Shown piece by piece: positions 1 through 5,706 of a DNA stretch of 5,723 nucleotides. This DNA is from Desulfobacteraceae bacterium (GTDB lineage Bacteria; Desulfobacterota; Desulfobacteria; Desulfobacterales; BuS5): positions 1 through 5,723 of the forward strand of contig DAOWMW010000095.1 of NCBI GenBank assembly GCA_030642865.1, written 5' to 3'. The translations under genes were made by a program, and so were the position numbers. The notes beneath the pieces are model-generated. The model saw only the letters and a list, made by a program, of their open reading frames with translations. It did not search any database and was not told the origin of the DNA. The first letter of the stretch is position 1, and the number at the start of each line of letters is the position of its first letter.

Positions 1-21
1 AGCCCTAAGCATGTTCACCAT
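1..21 (-). CDS. Possible start of a toxin gene, cut by the window edge
   Basis: Reading leftwards on the minus strand, ATG codons at 21-19 and 12-10 share one frame that stays open to the edge (M V N M L R A). YefM-type antitoxin genes are normally followed at once by a YoeB/Txe-type mRNA-interferase toxin gene, and a start here would lie where that gene belongs. Only seven codons are visible, so no toxin family can be recognised. The Shine-Dalgarno is weak (GGTGA just before the second ATG). The call rests on position and frame only. An ATG overlapping the antitoxin stop at 60-58 is not the start, because that frame closes after five codons. Confidence 0.25.
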
Positions 22-56
22 GCAGTGACTGGTCAAGGCCTTCTATTTCATACTGC

Positions 57-308
57 TCATCTATTGTTTATGGTGTACCGGGTTCCTTTACGTACCCTGT
101 CCAGCGCGGTGAGAAGTCGATTTAAATTGATGGGGGAACAAAGCAAATATGCCGTTTCGCGTATACCAGGCAATTTATCAATTGTTATTACGGCTACGTC
201 TTCACTCCCACGTCGTTTAATGATAACCACTTCTCGGTTTTTGATTACCTCATCTATTAAAAAATCAATGTGTGCCCGGGTATCGGTACAGATTGTTTGA
301 ATTGCCAT
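57..308 (-). CDS. YefM-type antitoxin (Phd/YefM family), possibly C-terminally frameshifted
   Basis: This 83-residue protein resembles YefM/RelJ antitoxins, which neutralise a YoeB-type ribosome-dependent RNase through a flexible C-terminal tail and repress their own operon through the N-terminal fold. Visible family traits are a basic beta-strand section VVIIKRRGSEDVAVI (about residues 27-41), then the hallmark ETAYLLCSP, close to ETAYLLRSP of E. coli YefM, followed by the helix NLNRLLTALDRVRKG. The start is well fixed: AAGGAGG at 314-320 lies 5 nt before the ATG. The tail ends abruptly as RYTINNR. In the next frame an acidic, helix-like tail (DEQYEIEGLDQSLHGEHA) runs on to a stop at 5-7, so a one-base insertion in the T run at 67-69 may have truncated the toxin-binding region. 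E. coli YefM is of similar length, so the 83-residue form may still be native. The family is confident; the specific toxin partner is not visible. Confidence 0.82.
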   Translation of the reverse strand: MAIQTICTDTRAHIDFLIDEVIKNREVVIIKRRGSEDVAVITIDKLPGIRETAYLLCSPINLNRLLTALDRVRKGTRYTINNR

Positions 309-325
309 CTTTTCCTCCTTGTTTA

Positions 326-331
326 TGTACA
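326..331. promoter_or_regulatory. TGTACA hexamer, candidate YefM-type operator half
   Basis: TGTACA lies between the predicted -10 and the Shine-Dalgarno, about at the expected transcription start. E. coli YefM is known to recognise palindromes with a TGTACA core at its own promoter, with two cores about one helical turn apart. Here the only other short palindrome close by is ATGCAT (340-345), 14 bp away centre to centre and overlapping the -10, which is an imperfect fit. Autorepression by the adjacent antitoxin is an inference from motif and position. Confidence 0.4.
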
Positions 332-336
332 GATGG

Positions 337-364
337 AGTATGCATGTTGAGGCGAGAATGTCAA
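337..364 (-). promoter_or_regulatory. Predicted sigma-70 promoter of the antitoxin operon
   Basis: On the minus strand a perfect -35 hexamer TTGACA (364-359) is followed after 16 bp by CATACT (342-337), which matches TATAAT at four of six positions. Initiation would fall near position 330, giving a leader of about 20 nt that carries the strong Shine-Dalgarno. This is the best sigma-70 match between glnB and the antitoxin. It suggests the toxin-antitoxin operon is transcribed independently of glnD-glnB. Confidence 0.5.
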
Positions 365-384
365 TACAGATAATTATCTATATT
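363..384. repeat. 22-bp near-perfect inverted repeat upstream of the antitoxin promoter
   Basis: AATACAGATAATTATCTATATT is palindromic except for one base pair, with a perfect 12-bp core AGATAATTATCT at 368-379. It abuts and slightly overlaps the -35 hexamer of the antitoxin promoter, a normal place for an operator. It could bind the antitoxin complex or another dimeric regulator. AT-rich palindromes also arise by chance in such DNA, so its function is uncertain. Confidence 0.45.
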
Positions 385-429
385 CTATTTACGCAATCCG
401 TCAGCAAATAATATAACAGGGCTTGCGTT

Positions 430-452
430 AAAACAAAAAAAATATATTTTTG
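430..452 (-). terminator. Weak terminator-like sequence downstream of glnB
   Basis: About 105 bp beyond the glnB stop, the minus strand reads a self-complementary AAAAATATATTTTT (438-451) that runs into further Ts and a second T stretch (TTTTTTTTGTTTT). There is no GC-rich stem, so it falls short of a standard intrinsic terminator. No better hairpin was found between glnB and the antitoxin. Read-through from glnB into the toxin-antitoxin operon is therefore possible. Confidence 0.2.
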
Positions 453-557
453 CAGCATTTTCTGAGTAAAAATTACAATTTCACAAAATTCCCAGTGGAA
501 ATTAAAAATTCATGCTCTGGCGGGAAATCGGAAAAATTAACAATTTGCACCCGGAGA

Positions 558-896
<339 letters not shown>

Positions 897-951
897 TTAA
901 ATTCCCTCCTCACTATAAAAATACCACTGCATTCATTAAATATCTGCCGCA

Positions 952-3552
952 TCAGCCTATTACATCTCTTATAGCCCGCACCAAAGTCTCCACCTTTTTT
1001 TCATCATCTATTTTTTGACCGTCTATATCTCTTACATAAAACACATCAACCGCCTGATCAACTTTTGTTGAAATCTTTGCCACCCTTACATCTAAATCAT
1101 TTTTATATAACAAATTTGTGATTTTGAATAAAAGCCCCGTGAAATCGTTCGCAAAGACTTCGATAATTGTAAAAAAACTCGAGCTACTATTATCCACCAC
1201 AACACGCGCAGCACTTTCTAAACCTGGAAGTTTTTTCCCCTTATGAAATGATGTACTCTCCTTTAAGGCAGCATCAAGATCGAGCCTTCCCATAATCGCC
1301 TCTTTGAGATTTTCTTTCACCCTTGCCCATTTCCGCTTTTCAAATATTCGATCTTTGGGAGGTGTTACCCTGAATATATCGAGGACTATGTTCTTTTTCC
1401 ATGTGTATATCCGGGCGTCAAAAATATCAAGCCCGTTTAATGCAAACACCCCGGAAATTTTGGAAAAAAGCCCAGGCGTTCCCCTGGCGCACAAAGTCAC
1501 AGTCCTTATATCAGCGCCACCTTCTTCTGCCACATCCATGACCATTTCATCATTGCCGAGCTGAGCAAATAAACCCATATGCGCGACAATATCCTTACTG
1601 CTCGTATGAAGCAGATACCTGGGAGACATCGATTCAAAATTTTTTTCCCAATCCCATGACGGATATTTTTCATGAGTCAGGGAAAAAACCTCCTTTTTTT
1701 TCTCCTCAAGATCTTGAAGCATTTTGCTGTTAGCAAGCTCTCCTGTTTTCAGCTGATTTAAAACTTTCAAAAAAAGATCCTGCAGCAGCACTTCTGTCCA
1801 GTCATTCCAGGCAGTGGGACCTGTTGACTTCGAATCTGCCACTGTAAGAAGATAAAGCATTTTCAGCAAATCAATATCCTTTATTTTTCTAGCACACAAA
1901 ATCGATGTCTCTTCATCATTTACATCCCGCCTTGTTGCTATCTTAATAAGAAAAAGATGCTCTTTTACCAAAAAAGTAATCGGTTCTATAAAATCTGTAT
2001 CAAAACCCATTCTTAACAAAATTTCACCGGCGATGGCAGCACCCCTCGCAGAATGGCCTTTCCCATGATCTCCTTTACCTATGTCATGGAGCAAAGCTGC
2101 CCAGAGAAGTATCCTCCTTTTTTTTGACAATTCCCTGTAAATCGTGTGATACAGGGAATCATAGCCGGAAGATTCCCTGTTTTCAAACTTTTTAATGGCA
2201 AGAACGGTATGTAATGAATGCCTTGCCACCGGATAAATATGATATTGATCATACTGGATTCTATTAATAATATTTTTGAATTCCGGTATAAAAGAACCTA
2301 AAAAACCGCTGCTTAACATATCACCCAACCCGTTAACCTCAGATTCAGGAGTAGTCAAAACATACTCAAAAGCATTGATTACTTTAGGATTAAACCTGAA
2401 GTCATCATCAATCAAATAGGAAAAATCTTCTATTATGCGCCTTGCCTCTGCGCTGATCGGTATTCTGAACTCAGAACTTTTTTTAAATATCTCCGCCAGA
2501 AGAAAGGGCTCTTTTACAATTGCTTCAGAAGAAGAAAAAAATAGCATACCTCTTAAAAAAATCAACCCCTTTTTACCCCCGGTTTTTCCTTTAAAAATAC
2601 CTTTTAGATCAAATTTTCTGGTATTTCCTATTTCAGCCATAACCATTAAATGGAGCTGCTTTATAAACTCCATACGGCTGTGGAGATCTCCTAAAAAAAC
2701 TTCTACTGATTTTTTACCATCTATATTTTCAGTGTTTAAATCCTTTGCCATTTGAATTTGATACTCAAAGTAAAGCTGGTCACACTTTCTTTGTGCCATA
2801 CAATGGAGCCGGCACCTGATGCCCCATAAATATTTTAAAGCACTGATCAGACCTTCAAATTCATGTTGGGAAAAATAACCATTAGATTCAAGCTCCTTTG
2901 GAGAAACAAGATCAGATCTTATTCTGGCAACCCACAAAATAGCATGGTAATCCCTTAATCCTCCCTGACCGTCCTTTAAATTCGGCTCAAGCAGGTATGA
3001 AGAATCACCAAACCTTAAATGTCTTTCTTTGCTCGTGTTAATCAGCCTTGATATCAGCTTCTTTTTTTGAAAAGAATTTATTTTTACCCTCAGCCTTTCT
3101 CTTAACTCAAAATAAACATCAGATTTGCCGCAGACAAAGCGACTGTCCAGCATTGATATCATGGTTTCAAAATCAGTACTGGCAAGTTTTACTGATTCTG
3201 AAACCGTCATGGTGGCATGGGCAACATCCATCCCTATATCCCAAAGGGGATAAAATGTCTCCCCAATAAGCTTTTCTGCTTCAGCAGGAATTTTTTTATC
3301 AAACAAAAGAAGGATATCTATATCAGAAAAAAGGCATTGCTCCCCCCGTCCATAGCCGCCCATGGCCACAATTGCGTAGGGGTTTTTACTTATGTTCATA
3401 TCCTGGCCAATGGAACTTCTTTCAAAACTGCCACAAAAATATTCATCAAAAATACGGGTATGTTTTTCAATAAAATCAAGCACATTTCCGGCAATAAAGT
3501 CTGATATCAATTCTTCCCTGCTTTTTTCCAATATTAATGATAATTTTTCCAT
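952..3552 (-). CDS. glnD: Bifunctional [protein-PII] uridylyltransferase / uridylyl-removing enzyme
   Basis: GlnD transfers UMP to PII Tyr51 when glutamine is low and removes it when glutamine is high. The 866-residue product has the full four-domain layout. The N-terminal nucleotidyltransferase has GGYGRGE (65-71) and SDIDILL with metal-binding Asp77 and Asp79. EPNLKDGQGGLRD (189-201) is the conserved segment of the linked helical region. The HD hydrolase domain has LLHDIGKGDHGKGHS with His489/Asp490. Two C-terminal ACT domains (about 683-757 and 795-866) bind glutamine. All key residues are present, so it should be active. The frame is open upstream to a TTG at 3576, but that TTG lies inside the inserted repeat element and has no spaced Shine-Dalgarno. 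ATG at 3552, with a weak TGGG about 9 nt upstream, is preferred; GTG at 3555 is an alternative. It is the first gene of a glnD-glnB operon, probably read from the sigma-54 promoter at 3959-3974. Confidence 0.95.
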   Translation of the reverse strand: MEKLSLILEKSREELISDFIAGNVLDFIEKHTRIFDEYFCGSFERSSIGQDMNISKNPYAIVAMGGYGRGEQCLFSDIDILLLFDKKIPAEAEKLIGETFYPLWDIGMDVAHATMTVSESVKLASTDFETMISMLDSRFVCGKSDVYFELRERLRVKINSFQKKKLISRLINTSKERHLRFGDSSYLLEPNLKDGQGGLRDYHAILWVARIRSDLVSPKELESNGYFSQHEFEGLISALKYLWGIRCRLHCMAQRKCDQLYFEYQIQMAKDLNTENIDGKKSVEVFLGDLHSRMEFIKQLHLMVMAEIGNTRKFDLKGIFKGKTGGKKGLIFLRGMLFFSSSEAIVKEPFLLAEIFKKSSEFRIPISAEARRIIEDFSYLIDDDFRFNPKVINAFEYVLTTPESEVNGLGDMLSSGFLGSFIPEFKNIINRIQYDQYHIYPVARHSLHTVLAIKKFENRESSGYDSLYHTIYRELSKKRRILLWAALLHDIGKGDHGKGHSARGAAIAGEILLRMGFDTDFIEPITFLVKEHLFLIKIATRRDVNDEETSILCARKIKDIDLLKMLYLLTVADSKSTGPTAWNDWTEVLLQDLFLKVLNQLKTGELANSKMLQDLEEKKKEVFSLTHEKYPSWDWEKNFESMSPRYLLHTSSKDIVAHMGLFAQLGNDEMVMDVAEEGGADIRTVTLCARGTPGLFSKISGVFALNGLDIFDARIYTWKKNIVLDIFRVTPPKDRIFEKRKWARVKENLKEAIMGRLDLDAALKESTSFHKGKKLPGLESAARVVVDNSSSSFFTIIEVFANDFTGLLFKITNLLYKNDLDVRVAKISTKVDQAVDVFYVRDIDGQKIDDEKKVETLVRAIRDVIG

Positions 3553-3566
3553 CACGGTTAACCCAA

Positions 3567-3572
3567 TAAATT
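3567..3572. repeat. Left copy of putative target-site duplication (TAAATT)
   Basis: TAAATT abuts the left tip of the inverted-repeat element and is repeated directly, in the same orientation, at the right tip (3857-3862). Six AT-rich bases can match by chance, but the exact abutment to both repeat tips supports an insertion event. Confidence 0.55.
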
Positions 3573-3669
3573 TCAACCTGTGCGGTTAGCTGTCAGGTGG
3601 TAGCTTTTGCATAAAACCATTCAACATCTGCCTGGTCTCGTTGCATTTGCCGATCTAATTCCAATCTGA

Positions 3670-3719
3670 GCAGGGGCAAGCCCTATGTGGTTGCCCGGCA
3701 GAATCCATTTCTGCCCTGC
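3670..3719. repeat. Palindrome able to form a perfect three-way junction
   Basis: GCAG (3670-3673) pairs with CTGC (3716-3719), GGGCAA (3674-3679) with TTGCCC (3691-3696), and GGCAGAA (3697-3703) with TTCTGCC (3709-3715). The three stems of 4, 6 and 7 bp meet with no unpaired base at the junction; loops are 11 and 5 nt. This resembles dispersed REP-like palindromes that fold into cloverleaf shapes. It lies in the left half of the inserted element. Confidence 0.6.
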
Positions 3720-3742
3720 GGTTATGGAATCCGCCCATACTT

Positions 3743-3767
3743 AAAAAAAACCGAGGTATTACCTCAG
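3743..3767 (-). terminator. Intrinsic terminator inside the inserted element
   Basis: On the minus strand CTGAGGTAATACCTCGG forms a 7-bp stem (one G-T wobble) with a 3-nt loop and is followed directly by eight Ts (3750-3743). This is a compact Rho-independent terminator pointing towards glnD, about 190 bp before its ATG. It would stop a good share of transcripts coming from the sigma-54 promoter at 3959-3974. The plus strand has no T run, so it works in one direction only. Confidence 0.55.
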
Positions 3768-3799
3768 CAGGAAATAACACCCAGTGGGTGAAGATCTAT

Positions 3800-3827
3800 A
3801 GCAAAATGTCCTGTGATCATTTTGGCT
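3800..3827. repeat. Hairpin with one bulged base near the right end of the element
   Basis: AGCAAAATG (3800-3808) and CATTTTGGCT (3818-3827) are inverted copies apart from one extra base, around a 9-nt loop. It overlaps the first heptad of the right terminal repeat and would be the first strong hairpin met by polymerase entering the element from the sigma-54 promoter. Confidence 0.4.
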
Positions 3828-3845
3828 AACAGCTAACTGCTAACC
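3825..3845 (+). repeat. Three tandem heptamers GCTAACA-GCTAACT-GCTAACC
   Basis: Three contiguous 7-bp units differing only in the last base form the inner part of the right terminal repeat. The left arm, read on the minus strand from 3604 to 3584, shows the degenerate counterpart GCTACCA-CCTGACA-GCTAACC. Mirrored heptads at both ends may be transposase-binding subsites. Confidence 0.6.
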
Positions 3846-3856
3846 GCACAGCTTGA

Positions 3857-3862
3857 TAAATT
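3857..3862. repeat. Right copy of putative target-site duplication (TAAATT)
   Basis: This is the direct partner of the TAAATT at 3567-3572, immediately outside the right inverted repeat. Removing the element and one copy would rejoin a leader of roughly 110 nt between the predicted sigma-54 start and the glnD ATG. Confidence 0.55.
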
Positions 3863-3958
3863 TTGTCCATAAAATGCTAAGGATCGTGAATTTATTTCAT
3901 CCCCAATCCTAACTGGTTATTTCTCATTGAAATTTTATCACTCACGTACGAGTTTACA

Positions 3959-3974
3959 TGCAGACCCCGTGCCA
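3959..3974 (-). promoter_or_regulatory. Predicted sigma-54 (RpoN) promoter for glnD-glnB
   Basis: On the minus strand TGGCAC (3974-3969), GGGGT, CTGCA (3963-3959) matches the sigma-54 consensus TGGCAC-N5-TTGCA at all positions but one. The invariant GG and GC are exactly 10 bp apart. Transcription would start near 3948 and run left to glnD, about 395 nt away with the inserted element or about 110 nt without it. A nitrogen-regulated sigma for glnD-glnB and a divergent sigma-54 activator gene agree with each other. It is the only GG-N10-GC match with this quality found in the intergenic region. Confidence 0.65.
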
Positions 3975-3991
3975 AAAAAAATACCTGTATA

Positions 3992-4044
3992 TTTTCAACA
4001 AGATACTTCTCTTGTCATTCCATTTTAAATATTATTGTTGAAAA
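3992..4044. repeat. 10-bp perfect inverted repeat with a 33-bp spacer
   Basis: TTTTCAACAA (3992-4001) and TTGTTGAAAA (4035-4044) are exact inverted copies, just upstream of the sigma-54 promoter. A smaller hairpin, ACAAGA-TACTTC-TCTTGT (3998-4015), is nested at the left arm. Position suits a DNA-bending or regulator site, but no known consensus is met. The TGT and ACA triplets nearby are spaced 9 and 11 bp apart, not the 10 bp of the classical NifA enhancer. Confidence 0.35.
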
Positions 4045-4061
4045 AAACTACAAATTTGTTA

Positions 4062-4090
4062 TTAAGTAATAGTCTTTGTAACCTTAATAT
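4062..4090 (+). promoter_or_regulatory. Weak candidate sigma-70 promoter for the nifA-like gene
   Basis: TTAAGT (4062-4067) and TAATAT (4085-4090) are separated by 17 bp, matching the -35 and -10 consensus at three and four of six positions. No plus-strand GG-N10-GC sigma-54 match exists upstream of 4183. The palindrome at 4107-4138 would fall just downstream of the start. In such AT-rich DNA this is only a tentative pick. Confidence 0.2.
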
Positions 4091-4106
4091 TTGGGGTTGC
4101 TTTTAA

Positions 4107-4138
4107 CATGGTTCATCAGATCTCAAAGTTGAGCCATG
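4107..4138. promoter_or_regulatory. Imperfect palindrome, candidate enhancer/operator site
   Basis: CATGGTTCA (4107-4115) and TGAGCCATG (4130-4138) are inverted 9-mers with one mismatch around a 14-bp spacer. The site lies about 135-165 bp upstream of the sigma-54 -24 element, the usual range for an activator-bound enhancer. It is also 45-75 bp before the nifA-like ATG, so it could serve both directions. It is not the textbook NifA (TGT-N10-ACA) or NtrC site, so the binding protein is unknown. Confidence 0.4.
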
Positions 4139-4182
4139 GTCGAAATTAGAGCTAAGCCCAACATTTAATTTTAAAAAAAATT

Positions 4183-5706
4183 ATGAAAAAAATTGAAAAA
4201 ATAACCCTTTTTTATAAAATCAGCAAAGCTTTAAATGAGCACCTTAACCTTGAAGAGTCCCTTTATAAAGTTTTGGACATCTTATCAGAATCGATGGAGA
4301 TGGGGCATGGAACCATATCAATATTAAACCCCTTAACTGGTGAAATAAGTATCCAGATAGCCCATGGAATTCCAAAAAAAGCCATGCTAAAGGGAAAATA
4401 CAAGCTAGGCGAGGGGATAACAGGAGAAAGCATTCAAACAGGAAAGCCGATTATAATTCCTAAAATTAGTGAAGAGCCAAAATTTTTAAACAAAACCGCA
4501 ACAAGAAAAAAAACAAACAGAAAAGAACTTTCATTTATCTGCGTTCCAGTGAAAAGGGGAGAAAAAATAATTGGAGCAGTGAGCGTTGATAAAATATACG
4601 ATGAGTCATACTCCCTTGAAAATGGGAAAAAAATCATGTCTGTTGTGGCAACAATGATAGCAACCCATGTTATAAATCTTGAAACAATTAACATTGAAAA
4701 AGAACGATTAAAAAAAGAGAATAAAAGGCTGCAAAATGAACTGGAGACAAAATACAAATTTAAATATATTATAGGCAAAAGTAATAAAATGCGGGAAGTG
4801 TTCAGGATGATCTCCCAGGTATCCGGCAGCAACACCACCGTTTTAATACGTGGAGAAAGCGGAACAGGAAAGGAACTTGTTGCAAACTCCATCCATTATA
4901 ACAGCTTAAGATCAAAGCAGCCTTTTATTAAAATAAATTGTGCAGCACTCCCCTCAACCCTTATAGAAAGCGAGTTGTTTGGCCACGAAAAAGGATCCTT
5001 CACAGGAGCTATCTATCAAAAACAGGGTAAATTTGAACTTGCACATAATGGAACCATATTTCTCGACGAAATAGGCTCAATAGACCTTGAGGCCCAGGCC
5101 AAGCTCCTCCGTGTTCTGCAGGAAAAAGAATTTGAGCGGGTGGGGGGACGTAAAACCATCAAAGCAAATGTACGGATTATTGCAGCAACAAACAAAAATC
5201 TGGAGCAGGGAATAGAGGATGAATCTTTCAGAGGCGACCTTTATTATCGTCTTAATGTTTTTCCCATATATATGCCGCCATTAAAAGAACGAAAAACCGA
5301 CATTCTCCTGCTTGCCGATTTTTTTCTTGAAAAATATTCCAAAGAAAACAAAAAGGAAATAAAAAGATTTTCAACCCCTGGCATAGATATGCTCATGAGC
5401 TACCACTGGCCGGGAAACGTGAGGGAGCTTGAAAGCTGTATTGAACGGGCTGTTCTTGTAAGCAACGATGGGGTTATTCACAGCTACGATCTTCCCCCCA
5501 CTCTTCAGACCGAAAAAGAATCCAGTACCATGCCGGCAAACTCCCTGGAAAAGGCTTTGGAAAATCTTGAAAAAGAAATGATCGTTGATTCACTGAAAAA
5601 ATCCTGGGGAAATATAACCCAGGCAGCAAAAATACTCGACACAAGCATTCGCAAATTTTCCTATAAAGCTCAAAAACATGGGATAGACTATAAGGAATAC
5701 AGATAA
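4183..5706 (+). CDS. nifA: NifA-like sigma-54-dependent transcriptional activator
   Basis: This 507-residue protein has the NifA layout: an N-terminal GAF domain (about 20-165), a short charged coiled linker (about 172-195), a central AAA+ domain (about 196-425) and a C-terminal Fis-type helix-turn-helix. The AAA+ core has Walker A GESGTGKE (224-231), the sigma-54 contact loop as GSFTGA (271-276) in place of GAFTGA, Walker [10 protein letters not shown] (290-298), [11 protein letters not shown] with the arginine fingers (349-359) and WPGNVREL (409-416). The HTH is in [14 protein letters not shown] (475-488). NifA binds upstream enhancers and uses ATP to open sigma-54 promoters of nitrogen-fixation genes. 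The domain linker lacks the cysteine pair of oxygen-sensitive alphaproteobacterial NifA. ATG at 4183 is the first in-frame start after a stop, yet no Shine-Dalgarno is visible in the A/T-rich leader. No nif genes are in the window, so a NifA paralogue acting on the divergent glnD-glnB promoter is possible. Confidence 0.85.
   Translation: MKKIEKITLFYKISKALNEHLNLEESLYKVLDILSESMEMGHGTISILNPLTGEISIQIAHGIPKKAMLKGKYKLGEGITGESIQTGKPIIIPKISEEPKFLNKTATRKKTNRKELSFICVPVKRGEKIIGAVSVDKIYDESYSLENGKKIMSVVATMIATHVINLETINIEKERLKKENKRLQNELETKYKFKYIIGKSNKMREVFRMISQVSGSNTTVLIRGESGTGKELVANSIHYNSLRSKQPFIKINCAALPSTLIESELFGHEKGSFTGAIYQKQGKFELAHNGTIFLDEIGSIDLEAQAKLLRVLQEKEFERVGGRKTIKANVRIIAATNKNLEQGIEDESFRGDLYYRLNVFPIYMPPLKERKTDILLLADFFLEKYSKENKKEIKRFSTPGIDMLMSYHWPGNVRELESCIERAVLVSNDGVIHSYDLPPTLQTEKESSTMPANSLEKALENLEKEMIVDSLKKSWGNITQAAKILDTSIRKFSYKAQKHGIDYKEYR

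Larger units (their letters stand above)
3573..3856. mobile_element. MITE-like non-coding insertion element with terminal inverted repeats
   Basis: The ends TCAACCTGTGCGGTTAGC (3573-3590) and GCTAACCGCACAGCTTGA (3839-3856) are inverted copies matching at 17 of 18 positions. The similarity extends inwards to 32 bp (27/32 by eye), because each arm carries three heptads related to GCTAACN. Both tips are bounded by the same hexamer TAAATT, as expected of a target-site duplication. The 284-bp interior has no credible gene but is full of hairpins. These traits fit a non-autonomous MITE or a composite palindromic repeat mobilised by a transposase elsewhere. It sits between the sigma-54 promoter and glnD, ending about 20 bp before the glnD ATG. 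Family name and copy number cannot be judged from one copy. Confidence 0.62.
3553..4182. other. 630-bp divergent intergenic region between glnD and nifA
   Basis: No credible protein gene is present. From left to right it holds about 20 bp of glnD leader with a weak Shine-Dalgarno, the 284-bp inserted element between TAAATT repeats, about 90 bp of probable original glnD leader, the sigma-54 promoter, a 10-bp inverted repeat, and the palindrome at 4107-4138 ahead of nifA. It is the control region for both divergent transcripts. Confidence 0.7.

Noticed and set aside
58..60. ATGA overlap of the antitoxin stop with a new start codon
   Set aside because: The frame closes after five codons (MSSMK), so this cannot be the toxin start unless there is a further mutation.
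500..557. Intrinsic terminator directly after glnB
   Set aside because: The only inverted repeat there (around AATTTCC-ACTG-GGAATTT) has a mismatch, is AT-rich and lacks a proper T run.
3593..3646. Minus-strand 17-codon frame (MQRDQADVEWFYAKATT) ahead of glnD, as a possible leader peptide
   Set aside because: It lies wholly within the inserted element, has no Shine-Dalgarno, and its stop falls in the terminal repeat. More likely a chance frame of a repeat.
3659..3826. Plus-strand open frame of 56 codons inside the element
   Set aside because: It has no start codon near its beginning and spans the palindromes and hairpins, and other frames here also look superficially protein-like. Not supported as a gene.
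3986..4052. Classical NifA enhancer TGT-N10-ACA upstream of the sigma-54 promoter
   Set aside because: The TGT...ACA pairs found here have spacers of 9 and 11 bp, not 10, and lack further symmetry, so they were not called as NifA sites.
4434..4892. Minus-strand 152-codon hydrophobic frame opposite nifA
   Set aside because: It is antisense to the GAF and AAA+ coding sequence of an unmistakable gene; its hydrophobicity comes from complementing Lys/Glu-rich codons.
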